Assembly: GCF_025264665.1 (NCBI RefSeq)
Contig: NZ_CP073697.1
Location: 2,790,001 to 2,854,000, forward strand
Source of the DNA: Edaphobacter flagellatus
GTDB taxonomy: Bacteria; Acidobacteriota; Terriglobia; Terriglobales; Acidobacteriaceae
DNA length: 64,000 nucleotides
Direction: 5' to 3'
Shown: positions 46,083 through 56,612 of the stretch, piece after piece
Position numbering within the stretch: the first letter of the stretch is position 1
Layout: each line of letters begins with the position of its first letter
The notes under the pieces: generated by a model
Told to the model about the DNA's origin: nothing
Database searches by the model: none
What the model saw: the letters and a program-made list of their open reading frames with translations, nothing else
Translations under genes and position numbers: made by a program

Positions 46083-46484
46083 ATGAAAACGGAGCTACTG
46101 CGATTCAACGGAACTGTCGAACGGGATCCTGCTATCGATGCGTGGATGCGTGCGCATGCAGGTGCCCTGGGATCGATTGCGGAAGAATGGTTTGCGGTGA
46201 TGCGTCGCTGTGGGGACGAGGTTCGGGAGGCTTTGCATGACGGCTGTCCGGTGGCATGCCTGGGCGATGCTCCCTTTGGCTATGTGAATGTGTTTACGGC
46301 GCACGTCAACGTCGGATTCTTTCATGGTGCTGCGCTGCCGGATCCGGCCCGCATGTTGCAGGGTACTGGCAAGTTTATGCGTCATGTAAAGCTGCGGGCG
46401 GGAGAAACGACGAACGCCGCAGCGCTGGGAAGGCTCATCGATGCGGCGTTCGTGGATATCAAGGCGCGGGTGGAAAACGGTTAG
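46083..46484 (+). CDS. DUF1801-type protein
   Basis: 133 residues with the DUF1801 fold: EEWFAVMRRCGDEVREALHDGCP, then FGYVNVFTAHVNVGFFHGAAL, and KFMRHVKLR. The family is small, soluble, YdhG-like and of unknown function. The ATG at 46083 is used; a GTG three codons earlier is possible, and no strong ribosome site is seen. It stands alone between two genes on the other strand. Confidence 0.8.
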   Translation: MKTELLRFNGTVERDPAIDAWMRAHAGALGSIAEEWFAVMRRCGDEVREALHDGCPVACLGDAPFGYVNVFTAHVNVGFFHGAALPDPARMLQGTGKFMRHVKLRAGETTNAAALGRLIDAAFVDIKARVENG

Positions 46485-46532
46485 TTCGACGATGGAGAAC
46501 CGCCGATACTTCGACTCGCTGTGAGAGGCCAT

Positions 46533-47111
46533 TCACTGAAACGCGCCGAGGGCGACGCGTGCGACCTGTTCGAGGGCCTTTTTGTCGGAGTCGAGCCGGG
46601 CCATGGCTCTCATGCCCTGGATTGTGACCACGAAGAAGCGGGCGAGGGCTGCGGGGTTGGCTGGGCGGGAGAGCTCTCCCTGTTTCTTCGCTCGCCGGAG
46701 CGCCTGAACGAAGATGGCTTCGACTCTGGCCTGGTTATCGCGCAGGAATGCGGCGACTTCCTCGTCTCCCGGATCGCGCTGCAGGTTGGCGCTAAGCAGG
46801 AGACATCCCCGCTCGTGCTGCTCCCGGGTTTCGCCTGCGAGGCCGTAGAGCAGCTTCGCGAATCCCTCTTTGATGGATGGAGCGGCCTGGAGCATGTGCT
46901 CCATCGCGCCGTTGGTCTGATCGCGGTAGTAGGCCAACGCCTTCAGGTACAACTGGCGTTTGTCGCCGAAGGTGTCGTATAGACTCTGCTTGGCAATGTC
47001 CATCTCTTCCATCAACAGCTCGATCGAGGTCTTCTCATAGCCGTTTCGCCAAAAGACATGCATGGCCTTGGCTAAGGCGCGTTCCGGGTCAAATTCCTTC
47101 GATCGGGCCAT
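46533..47111 (-). CDS. TetR/AcrR-family transcriptional regulator
   Basis: 192 residues. The N-terminal helix-turn-helix is clear (ALAKAMHVFWRNGYEKTSIELLMEEMDIAKQS in pieces: ALAKAMHVFW, EKTSIELLMEEM, SLYDTFGDKRQLYLKAL). The C-terminal part is the usual helical ligand domain, with the Cys-containing HERGCLLLSANLQ of the AcrR subgroup. The start at 47111 gives a normal family length. It is divergent from an alpha/beta hydrolase gene; the gap holds a strong promoter and a 9-bp inverted repeat, so it very probably represses that gene. Confidence 0.92.
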   Translation of the reverse strand: MARSKEFDPERALAKAMHVFWRNGYEKTSIELLMEEMDIAKQSLYDTFGDKRQLYLKALAYYRDQTNGAMEHMLQAAPSIKEGFAKLLYGLAGETREQHERGCLLLSANLQRDPGDEEVAAFLRDNQARVEAIFVQALRRAKKQGELSRPANPAALARFFVVTIQGMRAMARLDSDKKALEQVARVALGAFQ

Positions 47112-47141
47112 ATCTGAAGCATCCAGTTTACGATCGCGGGC

Positions 47142-47177
47142 TTGACAGTGGTTATTCCAGACCGTATAGTCTGGAAT
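47142..47177 (+). promoter_or_regulatory. Sigma-70 promoter overlapped by a TetR-type operator
   Basis: TTGACA (47142-47147), 17 bases, TATAGT (47165-47170): a near-consensus promoter for the hydrolase at 47241. ATTCCAGAC (47154-47162) and GTCTGGAAT (47169-47177) form perfect 9-base inverted arms with a 6-base spacer, covering the -10. Binding would block RNA polymerase. Confidence 0.82.
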
Positions 47178-47240
47178 CAATTTTGACTATAACCGGGATC
47201 GCCCGAAATCGCCAAGCATGATGTTCAGGAGGCAACGGTA

Positions 47241-48149
47241 ATGAAATCTGCTCTTCGAGCTGGAATTGTCTTTGTTCTCTCCGCCGTATTCTTCTCGATC
47301 CTGCCGCGTGCGACGGCGCAGGTCGCAATCGACTCGCGCTCAGCCGAGGTGGACGGCGTAAAGCTGCACTATCTGGTGGCGGGCAAGGGGCCTGCGGTGA
47401 TCCTGCTGCATGGCTATACGCAGACTTCCCGCATGTGGCGACCGCTAATACCGCGACTTGCGGAGCGGTTTACGGTGATTGCTCCCGACCTGCCGGGGAT
47501 CGGTGATTCAGAGATTCCGAAGGATGGTCTTGATATGAAGACGGCTGCGATCCGCATCCATGCGCTGGCAAAGTCTCTGGGGATCGGGAAGGCGCGGGTG
47601 GTGGGGCACGATATCGGCCTGATGGTCGCCTATGCGTATGCGGCGCAGTTTCCGTCGGAGGTTGAGAAGCTGGTGGTGATGGACGCGTTTCTTCCGGGAG
47701 TCGCCGGATGGGAGCTTGCCTATGACAGCCCGGACTTCTGGCATTTCCGGTTCCATGGCCCGACGCCGGAGGCTCTTGTAGAAGGGCGTGAGAAGGTTTA
47801 TTTTGCCTACTTCTGGAACGACCTGGCAGCGGACAAGACGCACTCACTTCCTGTCGCCGACCGGGAGGCATATGTCGCGGCGTATGCGCGCAACGGTCGG
47901 ATGCGCGCAGGCTGGGCTTACTTCGCCAGCTGGCCAGAGACGGCGAAGCAATTTGCCCAGATGGCGCAGACGAAGCTGACCATGCCGGTTCTCTCCATTG
48001 CGGGCGAGAAGGCGAGCGCGGCGATCCTAAATCCGCAGATGAAGCTGGTCGCGACCGAGGTGAAGGTGATCGAACTGAAGGACACTGGGCATTGGCTGAT
48101 GGAAGAGCGTCCAAAGGAGACGATGGATGCTCTGGTCGATTTTCTATAA
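47241..48149 (+). CDS. Exported alpha/beta hydrolase, epoxide hydrolase/haloalkane dehalogenase-like
   Basis: 302 residues with a signal peptide (cut near ATAQ). The oxyanion motif LLHGYTQTS and the nucleophile motif VVGHDIG, with Asp124 as nucleophile, place it in the epoxide hydrolase/dehalogenase group rather than esterases with Ser. The catalytic His is in DTGHWL near the end. AGGAGG lies 8 bases before the ATG, a strong ribosome site. It is expressed from the promoter at 47142 and likely repressed by the divergent TetR protein until an inducer, perhaps the substrate, is present. Confidence 0.92.
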   Translation: MKSALRAGIVFVLSAVFFSILPRATAQVAIDSRSAEVDGVKLHYLVAGKGPAVILLHGYTQTSRMWRPLIPRLAERFTVIAPDLPGIGDSEIPKDGLDMKTAAIRIHALAKSLGIGKARVVGHDIGLMVAYAYAAQFPSEVEKLVVMDAFLPGVAGWELAYDSPDFWHFRFHGPTPEALVEGREKVYFAYFWNDLAADKTHSLPVADREAYVAAYARNGRMRAGWAYFASWPETAKQFAQMAQTKLTMPVLSIAGEKASAAILNPQMKLVATEVKVIELKDTGHWLMEERPKETMDALVDFL

Positions 48150-48169
48150 CGGGGTTGCGAACAAATGGC

Positions 48170-48196
48170 CCCGCATCTCAGAAATCGAGATGCGGG
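48170..48196 (+). terminator. Hairpin after the hydrolase gene
   Basis: CCCGCATCTC (48170-48179) and GAGATGCGGG (48187-48196) pair perfectly around a 7-base loop, 21 bases after the stop. Only TTTA follows, so termination may be partial. The rest of the 248-base gap to 48398 holds only a diverged piece of the dispersed repeat near 48300-48322. Confidence 0.6.
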
Positions 48197-48397
48197 TTTA
48201 CGGAAGACAATGCGTTCTTCACGTTTTTGCATAGCTTCCAGAGAGTATCGACCTGCGGTTTGGCTGTACGAGCAAGGCGGTTTCCATCAGGATCGTGCAA
48301 AAACGCAGGTTCCTCGGCTGTGCCGCTTCTTCATTGAAATAGTTGACAAATTGAAACGAGCCGCAAATCACTGATTCCGATCATTAGTCGATACAGC

Positions 48398-49750
48398 CTA
48401 TGACATGGTGGCGATGGCGGAGGCGGTGCGTGTCTTCCAGGCTCCGCGGGTGAAGTCGGGGAAATCGAAGGGGGCAGAGCCTTTGGCGATGGAGGAGACA
48501 CTGAGCGGGCCGACGGAGGCCCAGGCAGCGGCGTCGTAGACGTCCATGTCGGGTGGGAGTCCTTCGCGGACGCATTGGAGGAGGCGGTAGAGCATGAGGA
48601 AGTCCATGCCGCCGTGGCCGCCGGACTTTTTGGCAACCTCGCCCATCTTCGCCCAGAGGGGGTGGATGTATTGCTCCTTGTACTGGTCGAGTGAGGTGTA
48701 GGCCTCGTTCTTGTCGCCGTCGAAGTAGATGCGCGGTGGGTAGTCCTCGAAGATACCGTTGGTACCGGCAATCATGTTGACGCGGCTGTAGGGGTTGGGC
48801 AGCGAGACACAATGCTTGACCGTGATGGTGAGTCCGTTAGCGGTTTTGATGAGCGAGGTGTTCATGTCGCCGCAGACGTACTTTTCGGCCATGCGCGGGT
48901 CGTTGGGCTGAAGGTGGGCCTTGCGATAGGCGTCGAGGCCACGCTCGGGCGTGCTCATGGAGACGATGTAGCCGAAGCGGTCGCCGCGGTTGATGCTCAT
49001 ATAGTTGGCGACGGGGCCGAGTCCGTGAGTGGCATAGAGATTGCCGTTGCGCTTGGTGTGTTCGTCGCGGCGCCAGAGGCCTTCGCCCTTGTCGGAGAAG
49101 AGTTCGCTGCGGAGGTCGTGGCGGTAGGCTCCCTCGCCGTACATCAGATCGCCGAAGCGGCCCTGGTTGGTCATGCGCAGGACGAGGGTTTCGTTGTAGC
49201 CGTAGCAACAGTTCTCAAGCATGATGCAGTGCTTGCGCGTCTTTTCGGAGGTGTTGACGATGTTCCAGCAGTCTTCGAGAGTGACGACGCCGGGAACCTC
49301 GATGGCGACGTCTTTGCCGTGGGTCATGGCGAAGAGAGCGACAGGAGCATGCCAGTCCCAGGGTGTGGCGGTGATGGCGAAGTCGATGTCGTTGCGCTTG
49401 AGCATGTTCTCGAAATCATGCGGGCCGGAGGTGTAGAGATCGGGGCGCTTTTGGCCATCCTTTTCGACGAGGTTGGCGGCGTTCTCGGCCTTTTCTTTGA
49501 CGAGGTCGCAGACGGCGACGATCTGTGCGTCGGCGGCGAGGAGGTTCTTCAGTAGCGAGGTGCCGCGGCCTCCGACACCGATCATGGCGATACGGGGGTT
49601 CCGCTTGGCAAAGGCGACGTTGATCATGGTGGCGTTGCCGGTGGGTGCGGCTGCGGCCTCAAGGGCAGGGTTGATGCCGGCGGCGAGAGCGCTGGCGGCT
49701 CCCAACTGTACGAACCTGCGACGCGACCAAGGATTGCTGCCGAGAGTCAT
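48398..49750 (-). CDS. GH109-like NAD-dependent glycosidase, Tat-exported
   Basis: 450 residues in the Gfo/Idh/MocA fold with a twin-arginine signal (SRRRFVQLGAASALAAG). The dinucleotide motif is MIGVGGRG. The landmarks MLENCCYG, EGAYRHDLR, YATHGLGPVANYMSINRGDR and GGHGGMDF match, from memory, GH109 alpha-N-acetylgalactosaminidases, which use bound NAD in an oxidation-elimination mechanism. The natural substrate is thus probably an alpha-linked GalNAc glycan, but an oxidoreductase cannot be excluded. GTGAGG precedes the ATG. An inverted repeat at 49799-49828 lies upstream. Confidence 0.87.
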   Translation of the reverse strand: MTLGSNPWSRRRFVQLGAASALAAGINPALEAAAAPTGNATMINVAFAKRNPRIAMIGVGGRGTSLLKNLLAADAQIVAVCDLVKEKAENAANLVEKDGQKRPDLYTSGPHDFENMLKRNDIDFAITATPWDWHAPVALFAMTHGKDVAIEVPGVVTLEDCWNIVNTSEKTRKHCIMLENCCYGYNETLVLRMTNQGRFGDLMYGEGAYRHDLRSELFSDKGEGLWRRDEHTKRNGNLYATHGLGPVANYMSINRGDRFGYIVSMSTPERGLDAYRKAHLQPNDPRMAEKYVCGDMNTSLIKTANGLTITVKHCVSLPNPYSRVNMIAGTNGIFEDYPPRIYFDGDKNEAYTSLDQYKEQYIHPLWAKMGEVAKKSGGHGGMDFLMLYRLLQCVREGLPPDMDVYDAAAWASVGPLSVSSIAKGSAPFDFPDFTRGAWKTRTASAIATMS

Positions 49751-49798
49751 GAATGCCTCACTGGATGGGGATTTACTGAATGGAAGACACTATAGCGA

Positions 49799-49828
49799 TT
49801 GTTTTAGATCGTTTTCAACTTAAAACAA
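49799..49828. promoter_or_regulatory. Inverted repeat upstream of the GH109-like gene
   Basis: TTGTTTTA (49799-49806) and TAAAACAA (49821-49828) are perfect 8-base inverted arms, 14 bases apart, about 50 bases upstream of the start. Candidate operator. Confidence 0.45.
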
Positions 49829-49879
49829 GATATTTCGTAAATATTCGAAACTGAAAGGTCGATGACTGTTTTAAGACAG

Positions 49880-49921
49880 AAAAGACGCCGCTGCTATAGA
49901 AGCGAGCCTGCGGCGTCTTTT
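49880..49921. terminator. Bidirectional hairpin terminator after pyrG
   Basis: AAAAGACGCCGC (49880-49891) and GCGGCGTCTTTT (49910-49921) pair perfectly. The A and T ends give a T-run on both strands, and the hairpin lies 19 bases past the pyrG stop. Confidence 0.88.
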
Positions 49922-49939
49922 GTGGAGGGTTTGGAGAGC

Positions 49940-52137
<2,198 letters not shown>

Positions 52138-52156
52138 CGAGTGAGGTTGTAGACAC

Positions 52157-52604
52157 GTGGATGGTAAAGACAGAGCGAGGGTGATTCGGCGGATTCGTAT
52201 CTGGCTGAGTGTGGTGATTGTTGCTTTGTTGGTGAGTGGAGTGACGGCTTTTCCGTTGGAGACGGAGCTTAGCTGGATTGTCCGGCATGTGGGCTGGGTG
52301 CCGTTGCCGGGGCTGGTGGCATGGCTGGAGCGAGTGTACGGCGCGCTGGCGGCTACGAATCGGGAGTATCCGTTTCTGGCATATGGAACAGACTGGCTGG
52401 CGTTTGCGCATCTGGTGCTGGCGGTGCTGTTCCTTGGGCCATGGGTTGATCGCCTGCGGCGGGGTTCTGCTACTGGCTCTGATTGCAGGGCCTGTGCGGG
52501 AGATTCCGTTCTACTGGCGGCTGATCGATTGCAGTTTTGGCGTGTTTGGCGCATGGCCTCTGTGGGTGTGCCTGAGGGATATTCGCGAGCTGGAACGGGA
52601 GTAG
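52157..52604 (+). pseudogene. Frameshifted small membrane-protein gene
   Basis: The first part (52157 to about 52450) encodes MDGKDRARVIRRIRIWLSVV and continues through LAFAHLVLAVLFLGPWVD in one frame. From about 52443 the same kind of membrane protein continues in another frame with LIACGGVLLLALIAGPV, WRLIDCSFGVFGAWPLWV and a stop at 52604. The octamer GGGTTGAT (52443-52450) is read as the end of GPWVD in the first frame and as the start of GLIAC in the second, as if a segment between two copies of it had been lost. It looks like a broken gene for a 3-4 helix membrane protein. Confidence 0.72.
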
Positions 52605-52821
52605 ATTGGCAAAGTGCGCCAGATGCAGCCTGGAGGCGTGCTTTTACGTCCTATATCCAGCTTTCGGAAAAATTTGTAGGACCCTTGGCTTATGCCGACG
52701 GTGGCTTCTAGCTGATAAAGTGGCTGGTGAAATCTTCCGGGGATGTTTCCCGAACAAATTGGTAGGACTTCAGCTCCATTCTGTTTCGCAAACGGCTTTA
52801 ACTTAGCAAAGAGAGGGACAC

Positions 52822-54486
52822 TTGAAATCGAGGACATCTGTCTCAGTACTGGCCATCGCCGTTTTTGCGGCGGTTGGCTCCCTGTCGGCCCAGAGCTTCC
52901 ATAATGCTCCGGCCGATGCTGACGCCAAGGAACCGCCGAAGGTTTCTCCTGCGGATGTGGATGCGGGCAAGGCTACCTATGCGCAGCGTTGCGCGGCCTG
53001 TCATGGCGCGACGGCCAAAGGGCAGGGAAATATTCCGGCACTGGCGACCGGGCCGACGCAGACGGCCAAGCCGGGCGAGGTCTTCTGGTACATCACGAAG
53101 GGCGACCTGATGAACGGCATGCCTTCGTGGGCCGGTGTACTGACCGACGAGCAGCGCTGGCAGGTGGTGGCGTATCTGAAGTCGTTGGGCAGTGGAGGGG
53201 GAGCTGCTGCTTCTTCTTCAAACGGCAAGAGCGCGGTGAGCGATGTGCCGTTCGAGGCTCCGGCTCCGGTGGCTCCGTTTACGGATTTTCGTTATGAGAA
53301 GCCGGGCCTGACGCGCAAGATTACGGTGGCCGATCTGCCGCAGCCGTTTGCGACGGAGTCGGCGGGCAATCCGCCGAAGCTGGTGGACCGGCCAGAGGGT
53401 GCGTGGCCCGTGGCTCCCGAAGGTTTCAAAGTGGAGCTTTACAAGACAGGGCTTGAGAATCCGCGTCTGATCCGCACCGCTCCGAACGGCGATTTGTTTG
53501 TGGCGGAGACGGCGAAGGGACAGATTCATGTCTTCCGCGGCATTACCGCAGACGGCAAGCCGAAGGAGGAAAGCGTATTTGCGACAGGGCTGAATCGTCC
53601 TTTCGGCATCGCGTTCTATCCGCAGGGGGCGAACCCGAAGTGGGTGTACATCGGCAACCTGGATTCGGTGGTGCGCTTTGCGTACAAGAACGGCGACCTG
53701 AAGGCTGCGGGTGCACCGGAGCACATCGCCGATATTCCCGGAGGGCGCGGGCATACGACGCGCGATGTGCGTTTCTCGCTGGACGGCAAGAAGATGTGGG
53801 TGTCGGTGGGCTCGGGCTCGAATGTGGATGACCCGGACACGACGCCTGCGGAGAAGAACCGCGCCGACGTGCTGGAGTTCACGCCCGAGGGCAAGAACAT
53901 GAAGGTGTATGCCTACGGCATTCGCAACTGCGTGGGGGAAGAAGTCAACCCGAAGACGGGCGAGCTGTGGTGCTCGGTGAATGAGCGCGACGCGTTGGGC
54001 GACAACCTTGTTCCCGACTACATTACGAGCGTGAAGCCAGGCGGTTTCTACGGTTGGCCGTGGTGGTATATGGGGCCGCACCAGGACCCGCGTCATGCGG
54101 GGAAGCATCCGGAGCTGAAGGACAAGGCGATTGTGCCGGATGTGCTGCTGAACCCGCATAACGCGTCGCTGGAGATCACGTTCTATAACGGCAAGCAGTT
54201 TCCGTCGGAGTATGACGGCGACATTTTTGCCGCGGAGCATGGCTCGTGGAACCGGTCTGCACGTGTGGGGTACGAGGTGATTCGCGTGCCGCTGCATGGG
54301 ACGGGGCATGCGTCGGGTGAGTACCAGGACTTCCTGACGGGCTTCGTGCTGCCGAGCGGGCAGGTGTGGGGACGTCCGGTAGGCGTGACGACGGCACAGG
54401 ATGGTTCACTGATGGTGACGGACGATGGCACGAACTCGATCTGGCGCGTGAGCTACACGGGAGCGGGGAAGGGTTCGGGCAGGTAA
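52822..54486 (+). CDS. Cytochrome c / sorbosone-type sugar dehydrogenase fusion
   Basis: 554 residues from a TTG start with GAGAGGG 5 bases upstream. A signal peptide (to about 23), then a cytochrome c domain with CAACH at 57-61 and a likely axial Met in MNGMPSW. The main part is a beta-propeller of the glucose/sorbosone dehydrogenase group: GDLFVAETAKGQIHVFRG, RGHTTRDVRFSLDGKKMWV, YAYGIRNCVGEEVNPKTGELW, and GGFYGWPWWYMG are typical. Such enzymes use PQQ and oxidise sugars in the periplasm; electrons would pass to the fused haem. No PQQ synthesis genes are in the window. A terminator follows. Confidence 0.9.
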   Translation: MKSRTSVSVLAIAVFAAVGSLSAQSFHNAPADADAKEPPKVSPADVDAGKATYAQRCAACHGATAKGQGNIPALATGPTQTAKPGEVFWYITKGDLMNGMPSWAGVLTDEQRWQVVAYLKSLGSGGGAAASSSNGKSAVSDVPFEAPAPVAPFTDFRYEKPGLTRKITVADLPQPFATESAGNPPKLVDRPEGAWPVAPEGFKVELYKTGLENPRLIRTAPNGDLFVAETAKGQIHVFRGITADGKPKEESVFATGLNRPFGIAFYPQGANPKWVYIGNLDSVVRFAYKNGDLKAAGAPEHIADIPGGRGHTTRDVRFSLDGKKMWVSVGSGSNVDDPDTTPAEKNRADVLEFTPEGKNMKVYAYGIRNCVGEEVNPKTGELWCSVNERDALGDNLVPDYITSVKPGGFYGWPWWYMGPHQDPRHAGKHPELKDKAIVPDVLLNPHNASLEITFYNGKQFPSEYDGDIFAAEHGSWNRSARVGYEVIRVPLHGTGHASGEYQDFLTGFVLPSGQVWGRPVGVTTAQDGSLMVTDDGTNSIWRVSYTGAGKGSGR

Positions 54487-54516
54487 GTATTCTGCAAACC
54501 CATTCGATTTGTTGAG

Positions 54517-54543
54517 GGCCCGGCTTTGAGCCGGGTCTTTTTT
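54517..54543 (+). terminator. Rho-independent terminator after the dehydrogenase gene
   Basis: A GC-rich stem (CCCGGCT with AGCCGGG, 3-base loop, 54519-54535, extended by one wobble and one G-C pair) is followed by a T-rich run ending at 54543. Confidence 0.87.
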
Positions 54544-54578
54544 GGGCAAGACTATACTTGACGCACCGAGAGCCGACC

Positions 54579-55202
54579 ATGAGAACGCACAAAGTTGAGA
54601 GTACGTCTGTCTTCTTCGCGACCACATCAATTGCGTGCTTCACGTACGCCGTCCTCGCGCTGCTCCTTTTGCATATACTTCGGCCTGATTATGCTCCGGC
54701 CCATCACATGATCAGCGACTATGCAGTCGGCCGCTATGGCTGGGTCATGACGACTTGCTTCCTGGCTATGAGTTGCGGATGCCTGATGTTGCTGCTTGGA
54801 CTGCTTCGCAGCGGCCCCGTTGTGATCGCAGCTCGTATCGGCGCGTTGCTGTTGGGAGTCGCGTCGGTCGGCCTGGTGGTTTCAGCGATCTTCCCGACCG
54901 ACGTCCAGCTGCCACAGACCCGCGCGGGTGAGATTCATGACATGAGCTTCCTTGTGAACATCGGGAGCACCGTCCTTGCAATCGTACTTCTGTCCGCGAG
55001 TTTCGGGAGTCAACCACGTTGGCGCCCTTATCGACGCACCGCCTTGGTACTAGCCGGACTGGTTGTACTCTCTGTCGTTCTCCAGTTCCTTACGCTTCAC
55101 AAGGGCGCGCCCTACGGTCTCGCGAATCGGCTGGCTGTGACTATGCTTTTCGCGTGGCTACTCGGAACCTCGATCCGATTGCGTGCAGTGGCGCGTGACT
55201 GA
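54579..55202 (+). CDS. DUF998 membrane protein
   Basis: 207 residues with about six membrane helices. The landmarks of DUF998 are present: HHMISDYAVGRYGWVMT after the first helix, and IFPTDVQ. The ATG at 54579 is used; a TTG seven codons upstream opens the frame. The family is of unknown function; some members are linked to terpenoid or lipid genes, but no such genes are adjacent. Confidence 0.82.
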   Translation: MRTHKVESTSVFFATTSIACFTYAVLALLLLHILRPDYAPAHHMISDYAVGRYGWVMTTCFLAMSCGCLMLLLGLLRSGPVVIAARIGALLLGVASVGLVVSAIFPTDVQLPQTRAGEIHDMSFLVNIGSTVLAIVLLSASFGSQPRWRPYRRTALVLAGLVVLSVVLQFLTLHKGAPYGLANRLAVTMLFAWLLGTSIRLRAVARD

Positions 55203-55341
55203 GTGTGTTTGGGCGGAGCCGGTCCGAGGCTGCTACGCATCAAACTTTAAGTGGGTGAGTCAGGTATGTTGCCACCTTTTTTTGTCAGGTCGGATGCGGG
55301 AGGTTTTATGCTCCATCCTGGAGCAGGAGTACAGCTACAGG

Positions 55342-55388
55342 CAAAATGCGGGGGTTCCTCGACTCGCTGCGCTCGCTCGGAATGACAC
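55342..55388. repeat. Dispersed intergenic repeat, copy 5
   Basis: AAATGCGGGGGTTCCTCGACTC, the GCTGCGCTCGCTC core and GGAATGACAC match copy 2 with one difference. It lies in the 217-base gap between two convergent genes, which otherwise shows nothing. Confidence 0.78.
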
Positions 55389-55419
55389 TCTTCTGGCCGA
55401 TCCGGCTTCACTTGGAATG

Positions 55420-55920
55420 TCAGGCTTCGCCGGGGGTGATCCAGGTTTTGAGGGCGAGGAGATGGTGTTGCATGTGGGCGATGTAGTCCTCGATGAGGAA
55501 GCCGAGGGTGAGGACGGAGCCGGCGACGGAGGCCTGGTTGGAGAGGGCGCGTTGCGGGATGTGGCGGACGGTCCAGACGATGTGTTCGTTGAGGGCGAAC
55601 CAGAGGGCGAGGACTTCGGCCCACTCGCGCTGTCTATAGTGCTGGATTTCGACCCAGGCCTCCTGCGCGTAGCCGGGCATGCGTTCGGGGCCGATCTGCA
55701 TGCGAATGATGCGGGAGAGGTTATTGATGGCGGAATCGGTGAGGTGGCCGATGGTTTCTTTGGCGGACCACTTGCCCTCGCGCTCGGGGAGGCTGGAATC
55801 GGCGTTAGAGAGGGTGACGAGCCAAGGGACGGCGTTGCGGAGAGTCGTGGCGAGGTGTTCGCTGAGTGCGGTGGGATCGAGACGTTCCGGGTCGGTTGGT
55901 TGTGTATAGGTCAGGCCCAT
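55420..55920 (-). CDS. DinB-family protein (DinB_2)
   Basis: 166 residues, a four-helix bundle protein. The metal-binding His are in GKWSAKETIGHLTDS and, near the C-terminus, EDYIAHMQHHL. Some DinB-like proteins are thiol-dependent S-transferases; the role here is open. Its ATG overlaps the last 10 bases of the yraN-like gene upstream, so the two are translationally coupled. Confidence 0.88.
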   Translation of the reverse strand: MGLTYTQPTDPERLDPTALSEHLATTLRNAVPWLVTLSNADSSLPEREGKWSAKETIGHLTDSAINNLSRIIRMQIGPERMPGYAQEAWVEIQHYRQREWAEVLALWFALNEHIVWTVRHIPQRALSNQASVAGSVLTLGFLIEDYIAHMQHHLLALKTWITPGEA

Positions 55921-56498
55921 CCGAAGGCTCCTTTGTTAAGAATGATGCTGGGGTCGGAGTGGGGAGATGGTTGCGGGTGTCTTTCTTGTACTGATTCAGA
56001 GATGCGGGTTTCGGGTTGCTTGGGAGCGCCATCGAGGTATATGGAGAGGACGTCGAAGCGTGCAGGGACACCGCGTGCAGCGGGCGGGAGACGGCGAATA
56101 TAGGAGCGGGCGAGCTTGCGGAGGGTCTGCTGTTTGTCGGCGTCAATGGCGGCTTCAGCTGGGATGGCGTCATGGCGGGAGCGTGTCTTGATTTCAATGA
56201 AACAGAGCGTGGGGCCTTCCCAGGCGATGAGGTCGAGATCGCCGCGGAGCTTGGGGTTGCGCCAGCGGCGGGCGACGATGGTGTAGCCGTGCAAGCGGAG
56301 AAAGAAAATGGCTTCGCGTTCGCCGTCGATGCCGGTGACGAGATGTGCGGGCGCATGTCGGCGACGGCGTGCGAGCGTGGCGAGGCGGCGCAGGGCGCGG
56401 GCCTGGAGGCCGATCCATGCGCGGCGCACGAGGCCAGGCCGGGAAGAGGAGATTGGTAGTGAAGAGCCTGGCCGTGCGGTGTGCGGCGAGGAGTCCAT
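55911..56498 (-). CDS. YraN/UPF0102 nuclease-like protein
   Basis: 195 residues. The core (residues about 58-150) matches UPF0102: GEREAIFFLRLHGYTIVARRWRN in pieces (GEREAIFFLR, GYTIVARRWR), RGDLDLIAWEG, and FIEIKTRSRH with the D...E-x-K nuclease triad. It has unusual extensions: about 55 basic residues at the N-terminus and about 40 at the C-terminus. The ATG at 56498 is used; a TTG six codons earlier is possible. Biological function is unsettled; the fold suggests DNA processing. Confidence 0.87.
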   Translation of the reverse strand: MDSSPHTARPGSSLPISSSRPGLVRRAWIGLQARALRRLATLARRRRHAPAHLVTGIDGEREAIFFLRLHGYTIVARRWRNPKLRGDLDLIAWEGPTLCFIEIKTRSRHDAIPAEAAIDADKQQTLRKLARSYIRRLPPAARGVPARFDVLSIYLDGAPKQPETRISESVQERHPQPSPHSDPSIILNKGAFGWA

Positions 56499-56612
56499 GG
56501 GCCAAGGATATCGCAAGAAGGTTTCGATACGAGTGTATTGGAGGCGCGCGGGAACGTTTTGATAGCGGGGAAGCGTCTAATATAGCGAGGAAAGGATTGA
56601 GGTGGAGAGACG

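Noticed and set aside
48092..48374. Short plus-strand frames after the hydrolase gene
   Set aside because: They start inside the gene or hairpin, lack ribosome sites, and cross a repeat remnant.
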